Assembly (NCBI GenBank): GCA_023146115.1
Contig: JAGLCS010000059.1
Span: 1-57,963 of the forward strand
Source of the DNA: Abyssibacter sp.
GTDB lineage: Bacteria; Pseudomonadota; Gammaproteobacteria; Nevskiales; OUC007
Direction of reading: 5' to 3'
DNA length: 57,963 nt
This document shows positions 38,916 to 48,937 of the stretch, in pieces; position 1 is the first letter of the stretch; every line of letters begins with the position of its first letter. The position numbers and the translations under genes are program-made. The notes beneath the pieces are model-generated. The model had not been told where the DNA came from. It saw only the letters and a program-made list of their open reading frames with translations, and did not search any database.

Positions 38916-39518
38916 TCATTCACCCCGACTGAGACTTAGGTAGCGCCGGTGCAGATCCTGAATTTCAGACTCCAGTTCCGCCAGGCCCGCATGGTTCTCG
39001 ACGACGTCGTCAGCCGCCGCCAGACGATCCTGCCGTGTGATTTGTGACCGGATCATCCGCTCCGCGAGTGCCGCATCGATCTGGTCACGCGCCATCAGGC
39101 GTTGGCGCTGAATGGCTTCGTCCACGTCAATGACCAGCACGCGATCGGTCATCGTCGTCAGCCCGGATTCGACGAGCAGCGGGATGGCGAGAACGCAGTA
39201 GGCTGCGTTCTGCGATGCCCGCCATTGCTGCATGGCCTGTCGGACCGCGGGATGGACAATCGCCTCCAGCGCCTGCCTTTGGGACGCGTTGTTGAAGACC
39301 ATGCGTCGCAGGCCGGCACGGTCCAGCGCGCCATCCGGGGTCAGTATCTCCTGTCCGAAGGTTTGCACGATGCGTTCCAGGGCAGGGGTGCCGGGCGCCA
39401 CCACGTCTCGCGCGGTTTGATCGGCGTCGAGTACGGGGATACCCAGCGACTCGAACACGCGGCTGGCCGCGGATTTCCCGCTGGCAATACCGCCGGTCAG
39501 CCCGACTGTCCAGATCAA
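38916..39518 (-). CDS. coaE: Dephospho-CoA kinase CoaE
   Basis: CoaE phosphorylates dephospho-CoA, the last step of CoA synthesis. The sequence 'LIWTVGLTGGIASGKS' supplies the P-loop; the first residue is encoded by TTG at 39518, only 4 nt past the pilD stop, so I take that as the start (200 residues). Further motifs are 'LDADQTARDVVAPG', 'HPAVRQAM' and 'AIPLLVESGL'. The predicted ribosome site is weak, so the exact start is uncertain, but no other start fits the family length. Confidence 0.93.
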   Translation of the reverse strand: MIWTVGLTGGIASGKSAASRVFESLGIPVLDADQTARDVVAPGTPALERIVQTFGQEILTPDGALDRAGLRRMVFNNASQRQALEAIVHPAVRQAMQQWRASQNAAYCVLAIPLLVESGLTTMTDRVLVIDVDEAIQRQRLMARDQIDAALAERMIRSQITRQDRLAAADDVVENHAGLAELESEIQDLHRRYLSLSRGE

Positions 39519-39522
39519 GGCG

Positions 39523-40389
39523 CTACAGTCCGGCGAATGAAAAATAGCCCTGAATGATGGCGTCGCCCCAGAGCATGGCGATCCAACCCGCCGCAGCAAT
39601 GTATGGGCCGAAGGGCATGGGCTGGTCGCGGCGCAGAGCGCCACTGGCGATCAGTCCGCCGCCGACGAGGGCGCCGACCACGGATGACAGCAAGATGATG
39701 AGAGGGAGCGCTTGCCAACCTAGCCAGGCACCGAACACGGCAAGCAGCTTGAAATCGCCGTACCCCATGCCTTCCTTGCCGGTGATCAGGCGAAAACCGT
39801 GAAACACCAACCATAGCGACAGATAGCCCACCGCCGCGCCGATCACCGCGTCCGCAGGGGACACCGGGCCGCCCAGCACACTGAGTAGCAGGCCGGCCCA
39901 TAGCGCGGGCAGCGTGATGTTGTCCGGAAGCAACTGGTGATCAAAGTCGATGGTCGACAATGCGACCAACGCCCAGGTCAGGGCAATCGCGGCAGCGCCG
40001 AACAAACCGAACCCCAGCTGCCACGCGACCACGCCGGTCAATAGCGCGGTGATTGCTTCGACGAGCGGGTAGCGCCAGCCGATCTTGGTGCTGCACTGCC
40101 GGCATCGGCCCTTGAGCCGCAAAAAGCTGAGCACCGGGATGTTGTCGTACCAACGAATGTCGGCGCGGCAGGCCGGACAACGCGAGCCTGGAAAAACCAA
40201 CGACTCTGGTTTCGATTCAGACGGTTGGTCCGGAAGTTCCAACAGAAGACGGCATTCGCGTTGCCAGCCCTGCTGCAGCATCCGCGGCAGACGGTGGATG
40301 ACGACATTGAGAAAGCTGCCGACCAGCAGTCCGATCACCACGGCTGTGGCCGTCCACAGCGGCAGCGACGTCTGCAACAGTTCAATCAC
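39523..40389 (-). CDS. pilD: Prepilin peptidase/N-methyltransferase PilD
   Basis: PilD cleaves type IV prepilin and type II secretion pseudopilin leaders and methylates the new N-terminus. The GTG start gives 288 residues. Two CxxC pairs ('CPAC' and 'CRQC') in the N-terminal cytosolic loop, the 'SFLNVVIHRLPRML' segment, the aspartyl protease Asp in 'STIDFDHQLLPD' and the 'GKEGMGYGDFKLLA' motif with the second catalytic Asp are all present, with about eight membrane segments. It lies between pilC and coaE. Confidence 0.96.
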   Translation of the reverse strand: MIELLQTSLPLWTATAVVIGLLVGSFLNVVIHRLPRMLQQGWQRECRLLLELPDQPSESKPESLVFPGSRCPACRADIRWYDNIPVLSFLRLKGRCRQCSTKIGWRYPLVEAITALLTGVVAWQLGFGLFGAAAIALTWALVALSTIDFDHQLLPDNITLPALWAGLLLSVLGGPVSPADAVIGAAVGYLSLWLVFHGFRLITGKEGMGYGDFKLLAVFGAWLGWQALPLIILLSSVVGALVGGGLIASGALRRDQPMPFGPYIAAAGWIAMLWGDAIIQGYFSFAGL

Positions 40390-40423
40390 GTGAAAATCCG
40401 TTGGAAAAGCGTTGGGTGCGCGA

Positions 40424-41641
40424 CTAGACGACCGAACCAAGCTTGAAGATGGGCAGGTACATCGCGACCACCAACCCGCCGACCAGCACGCCAAGCACCG
40501 CCATGATCAACGGTTCTAGCAGGCTGGAGAGGTTGTCGACGAGGTTATCGACTTCGTCCTCATAGAAGTCGGCGACCTTCGCGCACATCGAATCCAGCGC
40601 GCCGGATTCCTCACCAATCGCGACCATCTGCACTGCCATGCTGGGGAACACACCGACCTGCGCCATGCTCACCTGCAGCTGTTGCCCCGTTGCGACCTGG
40701 TCCTTCATCTGCTGCACAGCTTCTTCGTACACGATGTTGCCGGCGGCCCGGGAAACCGAATCCAGGGCGTCGACCAGCGGTACTCCGGCGGCGAACATGG
40801 TCGACAGTGTGCGCGCGAATCGGGCAGTTGCTGACTTGTCCAGAATGTCGCCAACGACGGGTAGCCTGAGCAGGATACGGTCCTGCATTCGACGGTATCC
40901 GCGGAAGCGGCGATGGCATTGGGCATGAGCAAACCCGGCGGCGATGATGATCCCTAGAATCAGCCACCACTTCGCCTGTACGAACTCGGACAATCTGATC
41001 ACGAGGTTGGTGAAGGCCGGTAGATCGGCGCCAAAGCCAACAAACAGCTCCTTGAATTGCGGGACGACGAAGTAGAGCAGGATGCCGGTGACAATGAAGG
41101 CCACGACGACGACCGCCGCCGGATATGTGAGGGCTTTCTTGACCTTCTTCTTGATTGCCTCGGTCTTCTCCTTATAGGTGGCGATCTTGTCCAGCAAGGC
41201 TTCCAGCGCGCCGGAGCGCTCGCCTGCATCGACCAGATTTACAAACAAATCGTCGAAATGTTTCGGCTGCTTGGACAGGGCCTCCGCAAAGGTCGAGCCG
41301 CCCTCGATCTCCGTTCGAATCTCGCTGATCATTCCGCCCATGGATGGGTTTTCGTGGCCTTTGCCCACAATGTCCAGTGCTTGGACAAGCGGCACGCCGG
41401 CTTGCATCATCGTCGCCATCTGGCGGGAAAAGACAGCGATATCCCCGGCCGTGATTTTCTTCTTCCGCTTGCCGAACAGATCGGATTTCTTCCGCACACT
41501 GATCGGATTAATGCCTTGCTTGCGCAGTTGCACCTTGACCAGCGAGTCGTTGAACGACTGCATCTGGCCCTTGACCCGTGAGCCTTCACGGTTGGTGCCC
41601 TGCCAGAGAAAGGTGGCTTCTTTAACGGCCGCTTTTGCCAT
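40424..41641 (-). CDS. pilC: Type IV pilus inner-membrane platform protein PilC
   Basis: PilC forms the membrane platform that couples PilB ATPase work to pilin insertion. The 405-residue protein has two repeated T2SSF domains (about 70-190 and 275-395) and three main membrane segments, including 'VVVVAFIVTGILLYFVVPQF' type sequence near 170-190. The signature 'VPLVQALDIVGKGHENPSM' and its repeat 'VPLVDALDSVSRAAGN' are visible. It follows pilB after 23 bp. Confidence 0.96.
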   Translation of the reverse strand: MAKAAVKEATFLWQGTNREGSRVKGQMQSFNDSLVKVQLRKQGINPISVRKKSDLFGKRKKKITAGDIAVFSRQMATMMQAGVPLVQALDIVGKGHENPSMGGMISEIRTEIEGGSTFAEALSKQPKHFDDLFVNLVDAGERSGALEALLDKIATYKEKTEAIKKKVKKALTYPAAVVVVAFIVTGILLYFVVPQFKELFVGFGADLPAFTNLVIRLSEFVQAKWWLILGIIIAAGFAHAQCHRRFRGYRRMQDRILLRLPVVGDILDKSATARFARTLSTMFAAGVPLVDALDSVSRAAGNIVYEEAVQQMKDQVATGQQLQVSMAQVGVFPSMAVQMVAIGEESGALDSMCAKVADFYEDEVDNLVDNLSSLLEPLIMAVLGVLVGGLVVAMYLPIFKLGSVV

Positions 41642-41664
41642 GGTCTAGATTCTTGTGGTGGGTT

Positions 41665-43392
41665 CTAGTCGACCGTCACACGGTTGACTTCGACCAGACT
41701 CGTCACGCCCTGCAGAACCTTTTGCAGGGCGGAACGACGGAGGTCTTGAATGCCTTGCTGCTTCGCCAGCTGGGCCAGTTCCATGGCGTTGGAGCCTTCC
41801 ATGATGGCGCGCCCCATGTCCTCGTTAACCGGCATTACCTGGTAAATGCCGACCCGGCCCTTGTACCCGGTGCCGCTGCAGGTGTCGCAACCCTTGGCGT
41901 CGTAAAGCGTCAGATTTTCCAGATCGTCTTCCACAAACCCTTCCTTGAGCAGTTCTTCGCGTGGAATGTCGATCGGCTGTTTGCACTGCTTGCACAGGCG
42001 GCGTGCAAGCCGCTGGGCGATGATCAGCGAAACGGAGGACGCGATGTTGTAGGCCGGAACCCCCATGTTGAGCATGCGGGTCAAGGTCTGGGGTGCGTCG
42101 TTCGTATGCAGTGTTGACAGCACCAGATGGCCCGTCTGTGCCGCCTTGATCGCGATTTCCGCAGTTTCGAGGTCGCGTATCTCACCGACCATGATGATGT
42201 CGGGGTCTTGACGCAGAAAAGCCTTCAGGGCCGAGGCGAAGGTGAGTCCGACCTTGGGGTTGACGTTCACCTGGTTGACGCCGGGGAGATTAATTTCCGC
42301 GGGGTCTTCTGCGGTGGAGATATTCCGGTCCGCCGTATTGAGGATGTTCAAGCCGGTGTAAAGCGAGACGGTCTTGCCGCTGCCCGTCGGCCCGGTGACC
42401 AGAATCATTCCGTAGGGTTTGTTCAGGAACTTCTGGTAAAGCTCCTTCTGCTCCGGCTCGTAACCCAGCGCGTCGATACCGAGCTGGGCGCTGGTGGGGT
42501 CGAGAATACGCAGCACGATCTTTTCGCCGAACAGTGTTGGGCAGGTGTTCACGCGAAAGTCGATGGCTTTGGTCTTCGACAGGTTCAGCTTGATGCGGCC
42601 GTCCTGCGGGACCCGCCGCTCGGCCAGGTCCATCCTCGACATCACCTTCAGGCGAGCCGCCAGTCGCATTCCCATCTGCACAGGGGGCGTTGCAACCTCC
42701 TGGAGAATGCCGTCCTGGCGATAGCGAATCCGGTACTTCTTTTCGTACGGTTCGAAATGCACATCAGAGGCGCCGCGATTGATCGCATCGAGCAGGATCT
42801 TGTTGACGAAGCGCACGACCGGCGCGGACTCGGTGTCCGCACGTGTGATGTCGTCGGCTTCCTTGGAGTCTTCGCCATCGTCGAGGTCGATGTTCTCAAG
42901 GTCTTCGTCGCCGACATCCAGCGACGCCGCTTCGATGGCGCTGAGGGCGGAGTCGATGAAATTGCCGAGCTTGTCGTCCTCGACCAGCACCGGCTCGGTA
43001 GCCAGCCCCGTATTGAACTTGATCTCGTCCAGACCCTGCAGGTTGGTCGGGTCCGAGGTCGCGACGTACAAGCGCTTGCCACGTTTGAACAGCGGCAGGG
43101 CACGATGCTTGCGGATCAGCGATTCGCTGACATCACTGATCGGCGCGTATTCCATGTTCATCGCATTGAGATCGAGCAACGACAGGCCGAACTCACGGCT
43201 TGCGGCCATGCCGACATCCAGCGCGGAAGCCATGTTTTGTGTGACCACCCAATGCACCAGCGCCACACGCTCTTTGGCCGCTCGCGCCTGCGCATCGCGC
43301 GCTACGGATTCCGACAGCAGCCCTTCATTGATCAGTCGGCGCGCTAGACCGCCGATATATCCGATTTGGATGGTCTGATCTCCAGCTGTCAC
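41665..43392 (-). CDS. pilB: Type IV pilus extension ATPase PilB
   Basis: PilB is the cytoplasmic hexameric ATPase that extends the pilus. The 575-residue protein has the N-terminal MshEN-like domain, Walker A 'GPTGSGKTVSLYT', the Asp box 'STAEDPAEINLPGVNQ', the His box 'GHLVLSTLHTNDA' and the zinc-binding tetracysteine region (CKQC and CDTC). GTG is the start, preceded by a strong GGGAGG at 5-6 nt. It is divergent from the ComEA-like gene, with no pilA beside it. Confidence 0.97.
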   Translation of the reverse strand: MTAGDQTIQIGYIGGLARRLINEGLLSESVARDAQARAAKERVALVHWVVTQNMASALDVGMAASREFGLSLLDLNAMNMEYAPISDVSESLIRKHRALPLFKRGKRLYVATSDPTNLQGLDEIKFNTGLATEPVLVEDDKLGNFIDSALSAIEAASLDVGDEDLENIDLDDGEDSKEADDITRADTESAPVVRFVNKILLDAINRGASDVHFEPYEKKYRIRYRQDGILQEVATPPVQMGMRLAARLKVMSRMDLAERRVPQDGRIKLNLSKTKAIDFRVNTCPTLFGEKIVLRILDPTSAQLGIDALGYEPEQKELYQKFLNKPYGMILVTGPTGSGKTVSLYTGLNILNTADRNISTAEDPAEINLPGVNQVNVNPKVGLTFASALKAFLRQDPDIIMVGEIRDLETAEIAIKAAQTGHLVLSTLHTNDAPQTLTRMLNMGVPAYNIASSVSLIIAQRLARRLCKQCKQPIDIPREELLKEGFVEDDLENLTLYDAKGCDTCSGTGYKGRVGIYQVMPVNEDMGRAIMEGSNAMELAQLAKQQGIQDLRRSALQKVLQGVTSLVEVNRVTVD

Positions 43393-43616
43393 CTTGTCCT
43401 CCCAAGCCGGCGCAGTGCCGTGTCTGGCGATGTTAGATCATGGGCACGCCCAGACCAAATGAATCCGAAGACTCCATCATCGGGCTTGATCGGTTATCCA
43501 CTAACCCGCAAAGCCGACGAGCGGTTAGCCAATCGCGTCCGGGTTTTGGTTTTCTCTACGTAATTCCTGGGTGAGCACCACAGGCTCATCCATTGAAACC
43601 GAATGAGGGAAAACCA
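43393..43616. promoter_or_regulatory. Divergent intergenic region pilB / ComEA-like gene
   Basis: This 224-bp gap separates divergent genes. For pilB (minus strand) TTGGTC and TAACAT are 17 bp apart, a weak promoter; between them lies the near-palindrome TGGGCACGCCCA (43441-43452). A 9-bp stem with one G-T pair, TGGGTGAGC (43568-43576) and GCTCATCCA (43584-43592), sits just before the ComEA-like gene. A DnaA-box-like TTATCCACT occurs at 43494-43502. Nothing here is decisive, and no sigma-54 site was seen. Confidence 0.3.
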
Positions 43617-43868
43617 ATGAAATCTATCGTTTTTCTGATCACTGTTCTCTATTCAGCCCTGAGCTTCGCCGGACCGGTGAACATCAATACTGCGGACGCC
43701 GCGACACTGGCGAAGGAATTGGATGGTGTAGGTCCGGTGACCGCGCAGCGGATTGTCCAGCATCGCAAGGACCACGGGGCGTTCAAGTCGGCGGATGAAC
43801 TCAAGACCGTGAAGGGGATTGGCGACAAGACCTACGCGAAGAATGTCGACAACATTCTGCTGAAGTGA
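43617..43868 (+). CDS. ComEA-like helix-hairpin-helix DNA-binding protein
   Basis: The 83-residue preprotein has a signal peptide ending in 'ALSFA' (about residue 18) and a mature ComEA-type domain: 'VNINTADAATLAKELDGVGPVTAQRIVQHR' sections, then 'FKSADELKTVKGIGDKTYAKN', giving two helix-hairpin-helix motifs. Periplasmic ComEA-like proteins bind incoming DNA during natural transformation. I use the ATG after GAGGG; an in-frame ATG 24 bp upstream precedes the hydrophobic segment by a polar stretch. Divergence from pilB suggests a shared role in pilus-driven DNA uptake, which is inference. Confidence 0.9.
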   Translation: MKSIVFLITVLYSALSFAGPVNINTADAATLAKELDGVGPVTAQRIVQHRKDHGAFKSADELKTVKGIGDKTYAKNVDNILLK

Positions 43869-43876
43869 GTCGGGCT

Positions 43877-43907
43877 GGACAGAGGGCGGGCCGGCCGTCC
43901 TCTGTCC
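43877..43907. terminator. Strong stem-loop between convergent genes
   Basis: A 13-bp stem with one G-T pair (43877-43889 with 43895-43907) and a 5-nt loop lies between the ComEA-like gene and the convergent LpoA-like gene. Neither side has a T-run, so it is not a textbook intrinsic terminator. It may act as a bidirectional end or RNA-stabilising structure. Confidence 0.5.
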
Positions 43908-43928
43908 ATTGGGTCTGCGATGCATGGT

Positions 43929-45395
43929 CTATGGTCGAAGCGGTCGGCACGTCGCCTGACGGCGGATGTGCCCGCCGGTTGATAGCGTCAGTCGTCCCGT
44001 GTCGCCGTCGATGGCCTGGCCTGCGCTCAGCTCGGGCAATTGTGTGGCGACCGAGAATGCATCGCGCCCCAAGGCGTTGAATTGGGCGAATGGTCCGCCG
44101 TCGCCGCGTCCGTCCCGAGGCCCGCATAGCAGCACGCCGCGCAAATCGTTCAGCGCCTCCTGATTGCGGCGGGCATCCAGCGCGGCATCCGGTGCGTAAA
44201 CCGGTAAATCGACCGCATGGTGAAAGCGCAACAGCGGCACTAGCAGTCGTGCGTCGCGTGACTTTGCGGCCAGAAACAGTGCATCGACTCGTCGCGAGCC
44301 GGCGAGTCGCCCCCTGCGCGTGTCCTGCCATAGGGGGGCTGGGGACTCCGGCCGCAACAGGTACTGTACGGCGGCCTGCAGATCCTGACTGCTCGCGGGA
44401 AAGCTTGCTTGTTCGACGATTTCGCCTCCCTGGGCCTCGTAGGTCTCGAGAAAGCCGAGGCCCACGCGGCGCCCCCAATCATCATCGGCGAACAAGATCG
44501 CAGCGCGGCGATAGCCGGCGCGCAGCGCGTGCGCCGCTGCGGCCGCTGCATCGTCTTCCGGTGCGAGCCCGAATTGCCACAGATTGGCCGCGCCCCATGC
44601 ACTACGGGGGCCATAGTTCAGGGCGAGGGTGGGAACGGACAGACGCCCCTGCCGCGACAAGGCCTCGACACTAGACTTGTCCAGCGGGCCGATGATCAGA
44701 TCCGGCGCATGGCGTGCTGCCGCCTGATAGGCCGCGAGGCTGTCGGAGGCCGCGCTGTCGAACAGCTGCACGCCGAGGTTCGGCTGGCGGCTGGCCGCGT
44801 CGAGAAGACCGTCGACCAGCGCTTGGCCGGCATCGCCTAGTGGCCCAGACGTCGGCACGACGACTGCGACGCGCCTGGGGCGCACGGCCCGGCTCGGGCC
44901 GGCATATGGCTGGACCGTTCGCGTTGGCAAATCGACTTGCAGTGTGCGGAGTACCGAGTCACGCGCGGGATGATCGGAGTAGCGATGCGCCCAGGCTTCC
45001 AGCGCATGGCTCAACTCCCACTGTGACGCCACCGACGCCCGATGCGTACGCGCCAACTCCCACCAACCCTGGGCGGTCCACGGCGCCGCCGCCGGAGGCG
45101 TGGTCAACGCCGTGCTGGGGAGGCGTTGCAGCAAGCGCCAGATCTGGTGTTGGTTATGGTCTCGTTGATCGATGCGGCGCAACGCCTGATCGGCCCAAAG
45201 GCGTTCGACAATGGCAGCCGTGACCTGGCCGCGGTTCTCGAGTGTCCGGGCGCTGGCGAGACGGTAGGCGGCATTGTCGCCCTGCGCCGTGGCCTGAACA
45301 GCGGCGGCCCCTGCCAAGACCAGCAGGCAGGCCGCCGCGACACGGGTGGCCCGGCTAGAACATCTCCGACTGATCCGCCTGCTCCGTGGGTGCAT
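43929..45395 (-). CDS. Second LpoA-like protein, without lipobox
   Basis: The 488-residue protein resembles the LpoA encoded at 9313-11163 across the C-terminal periplasmic-binding-like domain: 'DLIIGPLDKSSVEALSRQG' matches 'DIIVGPLRKEAVDTVAS', and 'VPTLALNYG', 'ADDDWGRR', 'VDALFLAAKSRDARLLVPLLRFHHAVDLPVYA' also align. The N-terminal helical region is shorter (about 40-150). A signal peptide runs to about residue 37, but no Cys sits at its end, so it should be soluble periplasmic. The start lies 41 bp inside the ilvB end. Function is unknown; a synthase-activating or ligand-binding role is inference. Confidence 0.8.
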   Translation of the reverse strand: MHPRSRRISRRCSSRATRVAAACLLVLAGAAAVQATAQGDNAAYRLASARTLENRGQVTAAIVERLWADQALRRIDQRDHNQHQIWRLLQRLPSTALTTPPAAAPWTAQGWWELARTHRASVASQWELSHALEAWAHRYSDHPARDSVLRTLQVDLPTRTVQPYAGPSRAVRPRRVAVVVPTSGPLGDAGQALVDGLLDAASRQPNLGVQLFDSAASDSLAAYQAAARHAPDLIIGPLDKSSVEALSRQGRLSVPTLALNYGPRSAWGAANLWQFGLAPEDDAAAAAAHALRAGYRRAAILFADDDWGRRVGLGFLETYEAQGGEIVEQASFPASSQDLQAAVQYLLRPESPAPLWQDTRRGRLAGSRRVDALFLAAKSRDARLLVPLLRFHHAVDLPVYAPDAALDARRNQEALNDLRGVLLCGPRDGRGDGGPFAQFNALGRDAFSVATQLPELSAGQAIDGDTGRLTLSTGGHIRRQATCRPLRP

Positions 45396-47187
45396 GCCGC
45401 GAAGGGATGTGGTCGCCCGTGATCATTTCGCTATAGCTCATGCCTGGGCCGACCATCGGGTAAACGCCGGCTTCCGGATCGATGATGACCTCAAGAAACG
45501 CCGGTCCATCGAACTCGACAAACGATTTCACGACGGCGTCGATGTCCTCGACGGCGTCCAGCCGGCGCGCCCATGGGAAGCCATCGGCCTCGGCCGCCTT
45601 GACGAAGTCTTTTTTGTGCAGCGACTTGTCGGAGAACGCGAAACGCCCCTTGAAGAAGAGCTTCTGCCACTGCTTGACCATGCCGTCGCCGAAGTTGTTC
45701 AGCACGACGATTTTCACCGGCAGATCGTAGGTGGTCACGGTCTCCAGTTCGCCGAGATTCATCCGAATGCTCGCGTCGCCGTCAATGTCGATCACGAGCT
45801 TGTTGGGTTGGGCGAACTGTGCACCGATCGCGGCGGGCAGCCCAAATCCCATGGTGCCCATCGAGCCGGATGTGAGCCATAGCCGAGGCTCGCGAAAGTC
45901 GAAATACTGCGCTGCCCACATCTGATGCTGGCCCACGCCAGTGGCGATTACGGCGTCACCGCCGGTGAGCCGGTTGATCGCCTCGAGCACGGCATAGGGC
46001 TGAATCTGCGTGCTGTCGCGGTCGTAGTTCATGGCATAGGTGGTCTTCAGGCCGGCGACGTGTGCCTGCCAGTCACTGAAGTCGGTTTGCACTTGCTGTG
46101 CGCATCCAAACTCCAGCAGCGCCTGTAAGGCCGGTAGCAGTCGGCCGACGTGATGCCAGTGCACGGGCTTGACCTTGCCAATCTCGGATGCATCGATGTC
46201 GAAGTGGGCGATGTGCTTCGCGTTTGGCGCGAACCGGTCGGGTACGCCGGCCACGCGGTCGTCAAAGCGTGCACCCAGCGTGATCAGAAAATCGCAATCA
46301 TCCACCGCGTAATTTGCGTAGGCCGTGCCGTGCATGCCAAGCATGTGCAGGGACTTGGGCTGCGTCGTGTCGTAGGCGCCCAGGCCCATTAATGTGGTCA
46401 CGACTGGAATGCCGTAGCGGTCGGCAAATTCGCGCATCACCGGCGCGGCGTCGCTGGAGACCACGCCGCCACCGGCATAGATCAACGGCCGTTCGGCCTG
46501 TGCCAGCAACGCGTAGAACTCCTCGCAGCGGCGTTCGGACAGCGCTGCCGTTTCCAGCGCGCGGATGCGTTGCCGATACCCGGGGATGGGTAGCTCGCCC
46601 GCGCCGCGGTACGGGCCGGTCCAGTTCTGGACATCCTTGGGTACGTCGATCACGACCGGGCCGGGCCGGCCGGTGCTGGCGATCGCAAACGCGGTACGCA
46701 CGGTTGCTTCGAGCCGCTCCGGTTCCGTCACCAGAAACACGTGTTTGGCACAGTTGCCCATGATGTTGGTGACAGGCGCTTCCTGAAACCCATCGGTACC
46801 GATGGCCGCGGTAGGCACTTGGCCACAGATCACGACGATCGGGATCGAGTCCGCCATGCAATCGCGCACAGGGGTGACGCAGTTGGTCGCGCCGGGCCCG
46901 GACGTCACCATCGCCACACCCACCTTGCCGGAGGCGCGGGCATAGCCGGCGGCCATGAAGCCGGCCCCCTGCTCATTGGCGGGAACGATTAGTGGCATGC
47001 TGTCGCTGTGTGCCTCGTTGTAACGAAACACGGCGTCGTAGGTCGGCAAGATGGCGCCACCCGAGTAGCCGAAAATGACGTCGACGCCCTGCTCGGCCAG
47101 GACACGGACAATCATGTCCGACCCGGATAGGGTTTCGGGTTCGCGTCGCAGTTCGGTGTCGGCAGGGGTCACGGTGGCGCTCATCAT
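45355..47187 (-). CDS. ilvB: Acetolactate synthase large subunit IlvB
   Basis: IlvB makes acetolactate or acetohydroxybutyrate for branched-chain amino acids using thiamine diphosphate. The 610-residue protein has 'IFGYSGGAILPTYDAVF' and the catalytic Glu72 in 'NEQGAGF', then 'TSGPGATNCVTPVRDCMAD' and the ThDP motif 'DIDGDASIRMN...VVLNN'. The catalytic segment reads Asn-Glu-Gln where most proteobacterial enzymes have His-Glu-Gln. Two adjacent ATGs can start it. It is transcribed away from ilvN, which is unusual, since both subunits are normally in one operon. Confidence 0.94.
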   Translation of the reverse strand: MMSATVTPADTELRREPETLSGSDMIVRVLAEQGVDVIFGYSGGAILPTYDAVFRYNEAHSDSMPLIVPANEQGAGFMAAGYARASGKVGVAMVTSGPGATNCVTPVRDCMADSIPIVVICGQVPTAAIGTDGFQEAPVTNIMGNCAKHVFLVTEPERLEATVRTAFAIASTGRPGPVVIDVPKDVQNWTGPYRGAGELPIPGYRQRIRALETAALSERRCEEFYALLAQAERPLIYAGGGVVSSDAAPVMREFADRYGIPVVTTLMGLGAYDTTQPKSLHMLGMHGTAYANYAVDDCDFLITLGARFDDRVAGVPDRFAPNAKHIAHFDIDASEIGKVKPVHWHHVGRLLPALQALLEFGCAQQVQTDFSDWQAHVAGLKTTYAMNYDRDSTQIQPYAVLEAINRLTGGDAVIATGVGQHQMWAAQYFDFREPRLWLTSGSMGTMGFGLPAAIGAQFAQPNKLVIDIDGDASIRMNLGELETVTTYDLPVKIVVLNNFGDGMVKQWQKLFFKGRFAFSDKSLHKKDFVKAAEADGFPWARRLDAVEDIDAVVKSFVEFDGPAFLEVIIDPEAGVYPMVGPGMSYSEMITGDHIPSRHAPTEQADQSEMF

Positions 47188-47307
47188 CGGGTCGGTGCGT
47201 TCCTAAGTGGAACCGCTCAGTTTATCGGACGCTAAGTTGCGGTGCAGCATTCTTGTGCCGGATCTGCTTGATTTTCCCGGACGGCCTGATTACCGTGCGC
47301 GACTCTT

Positions 47308-47313
47308 TAAAAT
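47308..47313 (+). promoter_or_regulatory. -10-like hexamer for ilvN
   Basis: TAAAAT lies 12 bp before the ilvN TTG start. The matching -35 (CTGATT, 16 bp upstream) is weak. If used, the 5' UTR would be about 6 nt. The TAA inside this hexamer is in frame with ilvN and excludes any start further upstream. Confidence 0.3.
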
Positions 47314-47325
47314 CGGGCCGTCGCC

Positions 47326-48886
<1,561 letters not shown>

Positions 48887-48895
48887 AGTCTGACG

Positions 48896-48932
48896 CACCG
48901 GCGGGTCTTCCCGCCGGTGTTGTTTTCTCTTG
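48896..48932 (+). terminator. Intrinsic terminator of ilvNC
   Basis: A perfect 10-bp GC-rich stem, CACCGGCGGG (48896-48905) with CCCGCCGGTG (48910-48919), has the tetraloop TCTT and is followed by a T-rich tract (TTGTTTTCTCTT). It begins 9 bp after the ilvC stop and separates the ilv genes from the decarboxylase-like gene and pssA. Confidence 0.88.
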
Positions 48933-48937
48933 TCGCC

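Noticed and set aside
42127-43347. 406-codon plus-strand frame opposite pilB
   Set aside because: Antisense of PilB with no recognisable domain.
43494-43502. DnaA-box-like TTATCCACT
   Set aside because: Single site with one mismatch to the consensus and no cluster or AT-rich unwinding region; an origin is not supported.
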